Of a stretch of DNA of 34,388 nucleotides, positions 1 through 8,129 are shown one piece after another. The stretch is taken from positions 1 through 34,388 of the forward strand of contig CAMDHZ010000030.1 of the NCBI GenBank assembly GCA_945898275.1, in the 5' to 3' direction. This stretch comes from Chitinophaga pinensis. Lineage in GTDB: Bacteria; Bacteroidota; Bacteroidia; UKL13-3. Position numbers and translations under genes: made by a program. Numbering within the stretch: the first letter of the stretch is position 1; every line of letters begins with the position of its first letter. The notes beneath the pieces are model-generated. The model was not told where the DNA came from. It ran no database searches and worked only from the letters and a program-made list of their open reading frames with translations.

Positions 1-2000
1 AAGCAAAAACGTACTGATGGTGGTAACTCTCTGCTTGGTAACACACGGGTAAAGATGTTAAACGTAGTTGAATCTTTACAGCCATTTAAGTCTTGAATCA
101 CTACTTTATAAGTTGAAGAAGCTCCAGCAGTTGGAGGACTAATGGCCGCACTAGAATCTGGTCCGAAAAGTCTTACCACATTGGTACCAGATAAGCCACC
201 TGAATAGAAAGTATAGCGATAAGTATTTCCAAAAGGAGTACCAGCAGTACCATTTACTTTTACACTTACTGGAGTGCCAAAGCAATTAAAAGTATCCCGA
301 GCAGTAACGTCTACGGTGGGTAGAATAAAAATAGAATCTATGATGGTATTTGGGCATCCATTTGGCAAGGTGGGAAGAATTGCCGTTGTAGTTAGGTTAA
401 GCCGAATACGGTGCCACCCCCCATTTATGAATTTGTGATTGGTTACAGACCCTCCAGGATAATTCGTGTAGGTATTTGATTTTGGAGAATTTTCAACCTG
501 AATATTGGTGAAAGAAGTATTTAGAGGTACTGTATTGGTTTGCGTGAAAGTAAAATCATAAAAACCACAGTTCTTATTAATTTTATTAATGATTGCCTGA
601 GGAATTGGTCTTACTGTAATCGAAAAAGAGCGGGTGGTACGACCTGGAATTGCGCAGGCTCTGTCTTTGGCATTCATTACAAAATAATAAGGAAGGTTTC
701 TCGCAACAGAGGCGGGAGGAGTCCAACAGAATTTGACGCTATCGAATTTTGGCCCCAACACTGCTCTTGTATTAGGATTATATAGACGAGTAATTGTTCC
801 ACCGGTGGTGAAAATAGGGTTTGGATCTGGGCCACCAACTGGCTGTGGCCAATTTAGGTCAGTGGTATCCCAACCTGCGGTATTGTCCCAAGCAGAAACA
901 ATGAAGCAAAAAGGTTGCCCTGCGCATACGCCATAAACAAAATTAGGGGATGGAGCGGTAAGAGTACCATCCTCTTTATAAGTTCTTATGACAGGAGGAT
1001 TGTTGTTTGGGCAGACCTGTGAGTAAAATTGAATATCCCGTCGGGTAACACCCATAAGCACATATACACCACCAACAATTTTCCACTGAAGCACCTCTAC
1101 CACCAGATTTGCTACAAAAGTTCCGAGCGGTGTAAACCGAATATCTCCTGACATGGGGTCAATAAAAATACCTAAAGGTGGCAATAATGGTGGAGATTGG
1201 CCTGGAACTCCTAAATACGGAAAAGGAACGTTTGGACTATATGGACTTGCATAAGGTGCACCAGCGCCAGGAGCCACCAAAGATTGTCCAAAACGATAAC
1301 TTAAAGAATCTCCATCTGGGTCGATTGCCCCAAGATTATAAGCAAACTCTTGGCCAGCACAAGCAACTGCCACTGCATCATTGGTAAATGTTGGAGAACT
1401 GTTGCAAGGGGTAGCGCAACGATTGATAAGCGTTTCTGTGAAGAAACCCAAAGAAGCTGGATTTTGAAGTGTGGTAATGGCGTTATTACGACAACAAGTT
1501 TGCCACCCAATTCTTACTAAGCAGCAATTAGAAGGAATAGCTGATAAATTAACCATTCCAGTAAATACATAAATCTCAATACCGGGTGTAAAAGTACCTG
1601 GAGTTCTAGTACCACAATTAGAACAAATAGTTTTAGTCAACGCACAAAGCTGTATAACATCTAAACCAGATATACCTGGAACAACAGTTAAAGAGGTATT
1701 TCCAAAGTTAACGCCTGTGCAAGTCTGGGCTGGAATATTAGCGCCAGTAGGAATGGTAGCTCCGGTAATACCAACGCTGATAGCGCAAGAAGGACTTAAA
1801 CCGTTGGGGCAACCAGGACAAAGTTGAATACCTTGGCAATCTCTATATAGCTTGAATGTGAGGTTATAATTTCCAGAACCAAGACAGGTGTAGGCTACAT
1901 CAGAACCTACAACATGGTCGGCTTTGGTTTCGGTTTGAACCAAAAGTAGGGTCAACCCGAAAAATAAAATACGCAGAATTGTTTTGAGTCGAGATTTCAT
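1..2000 (-). CDS. Secreted Cys-rich surface protein, T9SS/gliding-associated type (partial, 3' end outside window)
   Basis: The reading frame opens at ATG 2000-1998 and runs without a stop to base 1, giving at least 666 codons. Residues 1-28 form a signal peptide (basic MKSRLK, hydrophobic LRILFFGLTLLL, then VQTETKA). The mature N-terminus, DHVVGSDVAYTCLGSGNYNL followed by TFKLYRDC, matches the opening of large Bacteroidota proteins usually annotated as gliding-motility-associated or T9SS C-terminal-domain proteins. Many Cys pairs (CPGC, NCC, TCC, CAGQ) suggest disulfide-linked extracellular beta-sandwich domains. Repeated motifs such as VACAGQEF and VCAGQPFCF suggest PKD/Ig-like repeats. The sorting domain, if present, lies beyond the window. 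It is divergent from the aspartate kinase gene, with 113 bases between starts. The surface location is a confident inference. The exact function is not known. Confidence 0.75.
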   Translation of the reverse strand, partial: MKSRLKTILRILFFGLTLLLVQTETKADHVVGSDVAYTCLGSGNYNLTFKLYRDCQGIQLCPGCPNGLSPSCAISVGITGATIPTGANIPAQTCTGVNFGNTSLTVVPGISGLDVIQLCALTKTICSNCGTRTPGTFTPGIEIYVFTGMVNLSAIPSNCCLVRIGWQTCCRNNAITTLQNPASLGFFTETLINRCATPCNSSPTFTNDAVAVACAGQEFAYNLGAIDPDGDSLSYRFGQSLVAPGAGAPYASPYSPNVPFPYLGVPGQSPPLLPPLGIFIDPMSGDIRFTPLGTFVANLVVEVLQWKIVGGVYVLMGVTRRDIQFYSQVCPNNNPPVIRTYKEDGTLTAPSPNFVYGVCAGQPFCFIVSAWDNTAGWDTTDLNWPQPVGGPDPNPIFTTGGTITRLYNPNTRAVLGPKFDSVKFCWTPPASVARNLPYYFVMNAKDRACAIPGRTTRSFSITVRPIPQAIINKINKNCGFYDFTFTQTNTVPLNTSFTNIQVENSPKSNTYTNYPGGSVTNHKFINGGWHRIRLNLTTTAILPTLPNGCPNTIIDSIFILPTVDVTARDTFNCFGTPVSVKVNGTAGTPFGNTYRYTFYSGGLSGTNVVRLFGPDSSAAISPPTAGASSTYKVVIQDLNGCKDSTTFNIFTRVLPSRELPPSVRFC

Positions 2001-2018
2001 AATTAAGAATTACAAAGT

Positions 2019-2026
2019 CAAAAGTA
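2019..2026 (-). promoter_or_regulatory. Possible -7 element TACTTTTG for the surface-protein gene
   Basis: On the minus strand TACTTTTG fits the Bacteroidetes -7 consensus TAnnTTTG and ends 18 bases before the ATG at 2000. I found no TTTG at the right -33 distance, so this is only a weak candidate. Confidence 0.25.
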
Positions 2027-2113
2027 AAGGCAATATTTCATAAGAATTACATAATCCTTACAAGATTAAAACTTTTAACATCATTTTTATAAATTGCATG
2101 CTCAATATAGAAT

Positions 2114-3373
2114 ATGCGGGTTTTCAAATTTGGTGGAGCTTCGGTAAAAAATGCAGAAGCAATTAGAAATGTGGGTACAATTTTAAATGCCTTTGGAGGA
2201 GAAGAAGTTTTAGTAGTAGTAAGTGCTATGGGTAAAACTACCAATGCTTTAGAGGCATTAGCTTTGGCTTATTTCCAAAATAATCAGGATAAGTATACTA
2301 AGTTTAAAGAAGTTAAATCTTTTCATGATGAGATTATAAAAGACTTGCTTAATGGCAAATCTGTGAGGGCGTATGATGATATTGAGAATCTTTTTATTGA
2401 ATTAGAATGTGAAATTGAAGGAAAGCCGCAAATTGGGTTCGATCAAGTTTACGATCAAATTGTTAGTTATGGTGAGATTTTTTCATCTAGAATTTTAAGC
2501 ACCTACTTAAATGAAGCTGGGGTTAAAAATCGCTGGATGGATGCACAAAATTTTATTATTACAGATAATACCTACCGAGAAGGCAAGGTGAATTGGAACA
2601 GGACCTCTCATTTGATTGGTTCAAAACTACTTCCAATTGTAAAAAAACAGATGGTGGTTACGCAAGGTTTTATTGGCAAAAACCAAGATAATTTTACGGT
2701 GACACTTGGCAGAGAAGGTTCTGATTATTCGGCAGCAATTTTTGCTTATGGTTTGAATGCTGCAAGTGTAACCATTTGGAAAGACGTAGCTGGGGTAATG
2801 AATGCAGACCCAAAACTTTTTCCAGATGCGATTAAGATTGAAACCATTAGCTACCCAAAAGCCATTGAAATGGCGTATTATGGAGCAACTGTTATTCATC
2901 CCAAAACCATCCAACCATTACAAAGCAAAAACATACCATTGTTTGTAAAGTCGTTTGTTGACCCAAGTGCTGCTGGAACAACAGTAGGTGTAGAAAATGA
3001 AACAATTAAGCAACTTCCAACTATTATTAAGAAAGGAAAACAGGTATTGCTTTCCTTTAGCACCAAGGATTTTTCTTTTATTGCAGAAGAAAATTTGAGT
3101 AAGTTGTTTAGTGTCTTTGCCTCATTTAAAATTCGCATCAACGTTATGCAAAGTTCTGCCATAAGTTTCAGTGTTTGCGTTGACGATGAGGAAGATAAAA
3201 TTGAAGGAATGAGAAATGAGGTAAAGCAAGAATATGATATTAGCATTGTAAAAGGGGTGGAACTGCTTACCTTGATAAATTTTGAAAAGGAAAACGCAAC
3301 TCAATTGCTTAATGGAAAGCAAATTATACTTGAGCAGAAAACCCAAAACACCTTACAATTGGTGATAAAATAG
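2114..3373 (+). CDS. lysC: Aspartate kinase (monofunctional)
   Basis: Phosphorylates aspartate in the first step of lysine, threonine and methionine synthesis, in the cytoplasm. The N-terminal KFGGASV (residues 5-11) is the aspartokinase ATP/phosphate signature. GREGSDYSAA and WKDVAGVMNADP follow in the kinase domain, then AYYGATVIHPKTIQPL at its end. The last ~120 residues look like paired ACT regulatory domains (LLSFSTKDFSF ... INVMQSSAISFSVCVDD). At 419 aa it is slightly short for a monofunctional enzyme, and no homoserine dehydrogenase domain follows, so it is not a ThrA-type fusion. It stands alone, divergent from the surface-protein gene and convergent with the lipoprotein gene, with 5 bases between stops. 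Feedback inhibition through the ACT domains is expected from the family. Which amino acid acts cannot be read from the sequence. Confidence 0.93.
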   Translation: MRVFKFGGASVKNAEAIRNVGTILNAFGGEEVLVVVSAMGKTTNALEALALAYFQNNQDKYTKFKEVKSFHDEIIKDLLNGKSVRAYDDIENLFIELECEIEGKPQIGFDQVYDQIVSYGEIFSSRILSTYLNEAGVKNRWMDAQNFIITDNTYREGKVNWNRTSHLIGSKLLPIVKKQMVVTQGFIGKNQDNFTVTLGREGSDYSAAIFAYGLNAASVTIWKDVAGVMNADPKLFPDAIKIETISYPKAIEMAYYGATVIHPKTIQPLQSKNIPLFVKSFVDPSAAGTTVGVENETIKQLPTIIKKGKQVLLSFSTKDFSFIAEENLSKLFSVFASFKIRINVMQSSAISFSVCVDDEEDKIEGMRNEVKQEYDISIVKGVELLTLINFEKENATQLLNGKQIILEQKTQNTLQLVIK

Positions 3374-3378
3374 CTAAT

Positions 3379-3801
3379 CTACCTTTTGCTAAGTTTCATT
3401 TTTCTTTCTTCTTGCAATCCACCGCCAATATTACGTATGCCAATTAATCTAACTTCTGTGTCAGAGATTGTTATAATGTTATATACTTGTCCCACCCAAT
3501 CCACTTCAGATATGAGAATTGTTTTGGCCGAGGCATTATGACTCCAATTGATTGCAAAATTTCCTGCATTAACTGTTAATACACCAGTTTTATCAGCATT
3601 AAACATATAAGTTCCAACATTTGAAGCCTCAGTAACAATCGTTCGAGTGCCGTCACTTTCAATTTCTGTTTCGGTGATGCTGTCTCTATTCCAAGTCCCA
3701 ACAAAATCAACGGTTGTATCGGTATCTGGCACATCAATAACATCAGGTTCGCATGAAGCAAATAAGGCTATGAACAAAGCAATTAGAATAATATTTTTCA
3801 T
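3379..3801 (-). CDS. Small lipocalin-like lipoprotein
   Basis: A 140-aa protein with a clear lipoprotein signal: MKNIILIALFIALFASC, with Cys17 as the lipidated residue and an acidic stretch (EPDVIDVPDTDTTVD) after it. The mature part has VGTWNRDSITETE, then alternating strands (GTYMFNADKTGVLTVNAG, FAINWSHNASAKTILISE, EVRLIGIRN). This is the pattern of the lipocalin-like or META-like small beta-barrels common in Bacteroidota (W-N-x-D-S-I ... F-x-x-D-K-T-G). It is probably anchored in the outer membrane. The ligand is unknown. It ends five bases from the convergent aspartate kinase stop. Confidence 0.7.
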   Translation of the reverse strand: MKNIILIALFIALFASCEPDVIDVPDTDTTVDFVGTWNRDSITETEIESDGTRTIVTEASNVGTYMFNADKTGVLTVNAGNFAINWSHNASAKTILISEVDWVGQVYNIITISDTEVRLIGIRNIGGGLQEERKMKLSKR

Positions 3802-3807
3802 CGTCTA

Positions 3808-3815
3808 CAAATCTA
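3808..3815 (-). promoter_or_regulatory. Possible -7 element TAGATTTG for the lipoprotein gene
   Basis: TAGATTTG on the minus strand fits TAnnTTTG exactly and ends six bases before the ATG at 3801, so the transcript would be nearly leaderless. No convincing -33 TTTG is visible. Only about 40 bases separate this start from that of folK on the other strand. Confidence 0.3.
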
Positions 3816-3841
3816 AGTAAAAGGAAGCTAATTCTTTTGGT

Positions 3842-4336
3842 ATGTTTGCCAAAGTGAATTCTACAGCATTTATACTTTTAGGTTCAAACCAAAACCAACC
3901 TTTGCTGCAATTGCAACATGCTTTGTTGCGCATCGAAGAAAATATCGCAGCCATTATCAGTGCATCTTCCATCTACAAAACCGCTGCGTGGGGTAATAGG
4001 CAACAACCGGTTTTTTATAATCAGGTAATTGAAGTAAGAACAGAGCTCAAACCTATTGATTTATTAGAAAAATTATTGTTATTGGAAAATGAAATGGGCC
4101 GCGTTCGCCATACAAAATGGGAACCAAGAATTATTGATTTAGACATTCTTTTTTATGAGGGTATTATTTCAAATCAACCTAGGTTAACACTCCCACACCC
4201 TTACTTGCATGAGCGAATGTTTACTTTGATTCCGTTGAATGAAATTGCATCAACTTGGGTTCACCCAAAACTTGGTTTAACTGTAAAAGATTTGTTGCAT
4301 TTATGTACAGACCCCTTGAAGGTGGAAAAAATTTGA
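3842..4336 (+). CDS. folK: 2-amino-4-hydroxy-6-hydroxymethyldihydropteridine diphosphokinase
   Basis: Transfers pyrophosphate from ATP to hydroxymethyl-dihydropterin in folate synthesis. The 164-aa protein has the family's opening strand (FILLGSNQNQP), YKTAAWG with QPVFYNQVIEV, and the catalytic and metal-binding block ENEMGRVRHTKWEPRIIDLD followed by ILFYEG. The pterin-binding end LTLPHPYLHERMFTLIPLNE is also present. This is a normal length for single-domain FolK. The stop TGA (4334-4336) overlaps the proposed TTG start of the kinase gene downstream, so the two are likely translated from one mRNA. Its first residues carry a copy of the iterated motif (GGTTCAAACC, 3881-3890). Confidence 0.93.
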   Translation: MFAKVNSTAFILLGSNQNQPLLQLQHALLRIEENIAAIISASSIYKTAAWGNRQQPVFYNQVIEVRTELKPIDLLEKLLLLENEMGRVRHTKWEPRIIDLDILFYEGIISNQPRLTLPHPYLHERMFTLIPLNEIASTWVHPKLGLTVKDLLHLCTDPLKVEKI

Positions 4337-4989
4337 ACCAAAAACAATCATATCCATTTATAGCCATAGAAGGCAATATTGGTGCTGGAAAATCTACGCT
4401 AGCAACCATGCTTTCAAAGGACTGGAATACTAGGTTGATTTTAGAAGAATTTGAAGACAATTCTTTTCTTCCTAAGTTTTACAAAGATGCCAGACGTTAT
4501 GCATTTCCGCTAGAAATGAGCTTTTTAGCAGCAAGATTTAACCAACTAAAAAAACAATTACCCGAACAAGATTTGTTTAAAGGAAGTGTTATCAGCGATT
4601 ATATCATTACAAAATGCTTATTGTTCTCTAAAGTTAACTTAGATGAAGATGAGTTTGAATTGTATGGTAAATTGTTTGGAATCATACAACAACAGCTTCC
4701 AAAACCCGATTTACTATTGTATTTGCACAATCCTGTTGAAAAACTTCAACAGCACATTACCCAACGTGGCAGAAGTTATGAGCAAGAGATAAGCAATGAA
4801 TACTTATTGAATTTACAGCAAACCTATTTTGACTTTTTATATAACAATAAAGAACTTAAAATTATTTTACTAGACTGCACTGAAATTGATTTTGTAAATA
4901 ATTCGTTTCATTTTGAAGCCATAAAAAAATTGCTTCAACAATCTTTTTCGCTAGGGTTACACACTTTCACAAGCAAAGATTTGTTATGA
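4333..4989 (+). CDS. Deoxynucleoside kinase (dGK/dCK/dAK family)
   Basis: Salvage kinase phosphorylating deoxynucleosides. From the TTG at 4333 the P-loop GNIGAGKST is residues 14-22, the usual distance for this family. EEFEDNSFLPKFYKDARRYA and FPLEMSFLAARF match the substrate-binding region, SDYIITKCLLFS is the DRS/SDY-type segment, and RGRSYEQEI is the lid. I chose 4333 because AAGGTGG (4319-4325), close to a Shine-Dalgarno site, sits seven bases upstream and the TTG overlaps the folK stop as TTGA. An in-frame ATG at 4303 is the alternative and would add ten residues. It overlaps the WbqC-like gene by four bases (ATGA at 4986). Specificity (dG, dA or dC) cannot be read from sequence. Confidence 0.88.
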   Translation: MNQKQSYPFIAIEGNIGAGKSTLATMLSKDWNTRLILEEFEDNSFLPKFYKDARRYAFPLEMSFLAARFNQLKKQLPEQDLFKGSVISDYIITKCLLFSKVNLDEDEFELYGKLFGIIQQQLPKPDLLLYLHNPVEKLQQHITQRGRSYEQEISNEYLLNLQQTYFDFLYNNKELKIILLDCTEIDFVNNSFHFEAIKKLLQQSFSLGLHTFTSKDLL

Positions 4990-5615
4990 ATTCAATCCTA
5001 TTAAATACTGCTTATTTCCCTCCAATAGCCTGGTTCCAGCAAGCTTTATTGGCAGACGAAATTTGGATTGAAAAGCAAGAAAATTATATCAAACAAACCT
5101 ACCGCAACAGATGCAAAATTTTGGGTGCGCATGGGGTACAAGATTTGAGTATTCCGGTTCAACACAATCAATCAAAAATTAGAATTAATGAACTCATTTC
5201 AGATGAAAGTCAGGCTTGGAAGCGTATACATTGGCAAGCCATACAATCTGCCTATGGGAAGTCGCCCTACTTTATTCATTATGCATGGCGCTTTGAGCCC
5301 TATTTTAAATCTAAAGAAGTAGTAAATATTTATTCATTTAATTTGGGGTTGATCCAAGAGTTAAATAAAGCTTTAAAATTAGGGTTGAACCTAAATGAAA
5401 CTGAAACTTATGAACACTTGCCAATGAATAAAAATAACTTAAGAAATGCATTTATCGCCAAAGGAAATCCAAACCAAGAAGAGCTCATTTTTGAAAAGAA
5501 GTATTATCAATCGTTTCCAGATAAGCATGAATTTGTGGCAAATCTGAGTATATTAGATTTGCTCTTTCATCAAGGGCCTGATGCCGTTTTGTTTTTAAAA
5601 GAGCAGGGCAAATAA
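4986..5615 (+). CDS. WbqC-like family protein
   Basis: A 209-aa cytoplasmic-looking protein with no signal peptide. The opening NSILLNTAYFPPIAWFQQAL, then QTYRNRCKILGAHGVQDLSI and WKRIHWQAIQSAYGKSPYF, matches the WbqC-like family. Members are often found in O-antigen or glycan loci, but their reaction is not firmly established. Here it follows the deoxynucleoside kinase with a four-base ATGA overlap, so the two are likely co-translated. I see no glycan biosynthesis genes beside it. Confidence 0.82.
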   Translation: MNSILLNTAYFPPIAWFQQALLADEIWIEKQENYIKQTYRNRCKILGAHGVQDLSIPVQHNQSKIRINELISDESQAWKRIHWQAIQSAYGKSPYFIHYAWRFEPYFKSKEVVNIYSFNLGLIQELNKALKLGLNLNETETYEHLPMNKNNLRNAFIAKGNPNQEELIFEKKYYQSFPDKHEFVANLSILDLLFHQGPDAVLFLKEQGK

Positions 5616-5645
5616 AACTAAATGGGTATAATGAGTTTACATGTA

Positions 5646-6581
5646 ATGAGGTTTTATTTATTACTATTTATTGTGGTTTTTGGGTCTTGTAAACAAAAGA
5701 AGTCACCCAAAAACAGTCATTTAACTCCTGAATATGAAGTAAACTTTTCTCCGAAATTGGTTCAAACTGATGAAACTTACAAGTACCTTGGAGAGGTTAA
5801 AATACAGAATAGAAGTTTGATTGAAACCTCAGGTATTTGCGCAAGTAGGAGGATAAAAGGCCTTATTTGGGCGCACAATGATAGTGGTGACCCAGCAAGA
5901 ATTTTTGCCTTTGGAGAAAACGGAGAAGACTATGCCACAATTTATCTCGAAGGCGCAACCCATTATGATTATGAAGATATTTGCATGGGTAAGTACAAGC
6001 AAGATAGCCTATCCTATATTTTTGTGGCAGATATTGGAGATAATAGAAGAAAAAGAGAAACGATACAGATTTATAGATTTCCAGAACCTACCATAGATAC
6101 TGCTTCAAGAGGTAGCACCATAACAATTCCTGCAAAAGAAATCACAACCTTTAACTTAAGCTTTCCTGATGGTTCAAGAGATGCAGAAAGCATTATGTTT
6201 GATCCCATTGAGGAAGTGATTTATATTCTTTCAAAACGGGAAGAAAAAGTTGGAATATACCGAGTTTTGGTTCAAACCGAAACCTCCAATAGCTTAGTTT
6301 TGGTTGCCCAATTGCCATTAACTTGGGTTGTTGCTGGCGACATAAGTTCTGATGGAAAGAAAATAGCAGTTGAAACTGGCGATTCCATTTGGTGCTGGGA
6401 GCGAATTGGCAATGAACCAATTGGTAAAGCCTTGCAAAGGCTACCTTTAAAATTGCCTTACCAAAAAGAAAAACAAGGAGAAGCCTTTACCTGGAATCAA
6501 AAAGGGAATGGTTATTTTACCATGGGAGAAGGCAGTTTATTCAAGCCCTCTAGGCTAAGAAAGTATGAAAAAATTGAATAA
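5646..6581 (+). CDS. Lipoprotein with a probable beta-propeller domain, function unknown
   Basis: I chose ATG 5646 because it gives a compact lipoprotein signal, MRFYLLLFIVVFGSC, with Cys15 lipidated. In-frame ATGs at 5622 and 5631 are possible and add a few residues. The mature protein has ETSGICASRRIKGLIWAHND, SGDPARIFAFGENGED, HYDYEDICMG and YIFVADIGDNRRKRETIQIY. These are strand-turn blades typical of secreted beta-propeller proteins annotated as WD40-like, SdiA-regulated-like or esterase-like. The set S-G-D-P-A-R and Y-E-D-I is shared by proteins of unknown activity. It lies a few bases after the WbqC-like gene on the same strand. It contains one exact copy (6267-6284) of the 18-base iterated motif, read in frame as LVQTET. 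Confidence 0.65.
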   Translation: MRFYLLLFIVVFGSCKQKKSPKNSHLTPEYEVNFSPKLVQTDETYKYLGEVKIQNRSLIETSGICASRRIKGLIWAHNDSGDPARIFAFGENGEDYATIYLEGATHYDYEDICMGKYKQDSLSYIFVADIGDNRRKRETIQIYRFPEPTIDTASRGSTITIPAKEITTFNLSFPDGSRDAESIMFDPIEEVIYILSKREEKVGIYRVLVQTETSNSLVLVAQLPLTWVVAGDISSDGKKIAVETGDSIWCWERIGNEPIGKALQRLPLKLPYQKEKQGEAFTWNQKGNGYFTMGEGSLFKPSRLRKYEKIE

Positions 6582-6584
6582 GCG

Positions 6585-7118
6585 CTACTTTAATTTCAAC
6601 TTCTTAAATTTTTTAATGCTTGCCTTCATTGCGGGTGTAATTTCGTGTTCAACACGCAATCTTATTATTTCATCAATTTCGCGGTAGATTTCTGGATACT
6701 GTTTACAAAATTGGAATAGCTTTTCAAGTCCATACATAAACACGGCTGGTTTACACTGTGGGTCGGCAATCCATTTCAACAATAAGTCTAGTAATTCACC
6801 TTCCTTAAAGCTTTGCAAAGGCTGATATTTAACTGCACCTAAAAGGTTTCTTTTTACAGTTTCATTATTAACAATTAATAAAGCATTTAGTATCTTTTTA
6901 TAATAGGGTTGAACCAAAAGAGGTGCTTTTTTGCTAATATGGGTTAATAGCCATGAGGAATATTCTGGAAAAGGATGTTCCAAATTACTAATAGCTAAAT
7001 CTACTAATTCTTTTATCTGCTTAGGATCATCCAAAAAAACATTTGCAAGATTAGGAAAGCCAAGCATTCTTTTGTTTTTGGCTATTAACTCATAAACGGG
7101 ATTGCTGCTTTCGGACAT
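6585..7118 (-). CDS. Helical-repeat protein of unknown function
   Basis: A 177-aa protein with no signal peptide or membrane segment, made almost wholly of amphipathic helices (DPKQIKELVDLAISNLEHPF, YSSWLLTHISKKAPLLVQPY, KKILNALLIVNNETVKRNLL). The spacing resembles HEAT or DNA-alkylation-repair-type alpha-alpha repeats. It ends with a basic tail (MKASIKKFKKLKLK). I do not recognise a named family. It is convergent with the propeller lipoprotein gene, with three bases between stops. Confidence 0.6.
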   Translation of the reverse strand: MSESSNPVYELIAKNKRMLGFPNLANVFLDDPKQIKELVDLAISNLEHPFPEYSSWLLTHISKKAPLLVQPYYKKILNALLIVNNETVKRNLLGAVKYQPLQSFKEGELLDLLLKWIADPQCKPAVFMYGLEKLFQFCKQYPEIYREIDEIIRLRVEHEITPAMKASIKKFKKLKLK

Positions 7119-7134
7119 ATTTTTTATTATTAAT

Positions 7135-7142
7135 CAAAATTA
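7135..7142 (-). promoter_or_regulatory. Possible -7 element TAATTTTG for the helical-repeat gene
   Basis: TAATTTTG on the minus strand fits TAnnTTTG, 16 bases before the ATG at 7118. The nearest TTG upstream gives a spacer of only 14 bases, so support is weak. Confidence 0.25.
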
Positions 7143-7232
7143 AAAAGAGTTTTCCACAACACCTAGTTTTAAAAAAAGTTTGATTAACAATTAGATAATA
7201 TTAAAAGTTGAAGGTTGTAAAACCATTAAAGC

Positions 7233-8090
7233 ATGTCGAAGCGAAAATTGAAGCTTGCAGTAGTGTCAGACATACACTTAGGAACTTACGGTTGTCAAGC
7301 AAAAGCAGTAAATTCCTACTTAAAATCAATAGACCCAGAAATTTTAATTTTGAATGGCGATATTATCGACATCTGGCAATTTACCAAGAGTTATTGGCCT
7401 AAATCTCATAACAAAGTTATACAGCGAATTTTTAAGTTGATGGCAAATGGCACAAAAATCTATTACTTAACTGGCAATCACGATGAAATGTTGCGAAAGT
7501 TTTGTGATTTTGAAATGGGTAACCTTAAATTACAGAATAAGTTGGTTTTGGATTTAGATGGCAAAAAGGCTTGGTTTTTCCATGGCGATGTTTTTGATAT
7601 TACCATGAAACATTCTAAATGGCTGGCAAAGCTTGGCGCTGTAGGTTACGATACACTTATAATTATCAATGCTGCTGTTAATTGGATTTCGGAAAGATTG
7701 GGTAAAGGCAAAATTTCTCTTTCTAAAAAAGTAAAAAATAGCGTTAAACAAGCAGTTAAATTCATAGATGATTTTGAACAAACTGCAATGGATATTGGCA
7801 TTTCAAAAGGCTATGATTATGTTGTTTGCGGTCATATTCACCATCCAACGATTAAAAAATATTCAAATGAAAATGGCGAAGCTTTGTATCTTAATTCTGG
7901 GGATTGGATTGAAAACATGAGCGCCTTAGAGTATAATGAAGGTAATTGGCGCTTGCATTTTCATAAAACCATCGCCGATTTAGAAAACTCATTGGCCGAT
8001 GATGAGGAAGAAATGCCAGATGAAATACCTAGCATGGAAAACATCTATAAATCTGTAATTGAAAATGTTGTAGGAAATTCTAAATCCTAA
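7233..8090 (+). CDS. UDP-2,3-diacylglucosamine diphosphatase-like metallophosphoesterase (LpxH-type)
   Basis: A 285-aa calcineurin-like phosphoesterase with all the metal-binding motifs in order: SDIHLG (Asp13, His15), NGDIIDIW, TGNHDE, FFHGDVFD and CGHIHHP. The spacing, and the insert between HGD and GHIHHP with helices rich in Lys and Trp, match the LpxH-like branch that cleaves UDP-2,3-diacylglucosamine in lipid A synthesis. Bacteroidota often carry more than one such protein, so this may be a paralogue with another phosphoester substrate. The acidic C-terminus (ADDEEEMPDEIPS) is unusual but follows the core. The gene has its own spacer upstream (7119-7232) and no tight neighbour. Confidence 0.82.
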   Translation: MSKRKLKLAVVSDIHLGTYGCQAKAVNSYLKSIDPEILILNGDIIDIWQFTKSYWPKSHNKVIQRIFKLMANGTKIYYLTGNHDEMLRKFCDFEMGNLKLQNKLVLDLDGKKAWFFHGDVFDITMKHSKWLAKLGAVGYDTLIIINAAVNWISERLGKGKISLSKKVKNSVKQAVKFIDDFEQTAMDIGISKGYDYVVCGHIHHPTIKKYSNENGEALYLNSGDWIENMSALEYNEGNWRLHFHKTIADLENSLADDEEEMPDEIPSMENIYKSVIENVVGNSKS

Positions 8091-8129
8091 CAGTTTCTTT
8101 TTAGTATCTTGACCCCAAAATAATTGCAA

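Noticed and set aside
540-1510. Several small frames in the first 1.5 kb
   Set aside because: They are shadows of the long minus-strand surface-protein frame, which is open from 2000 to base 1.
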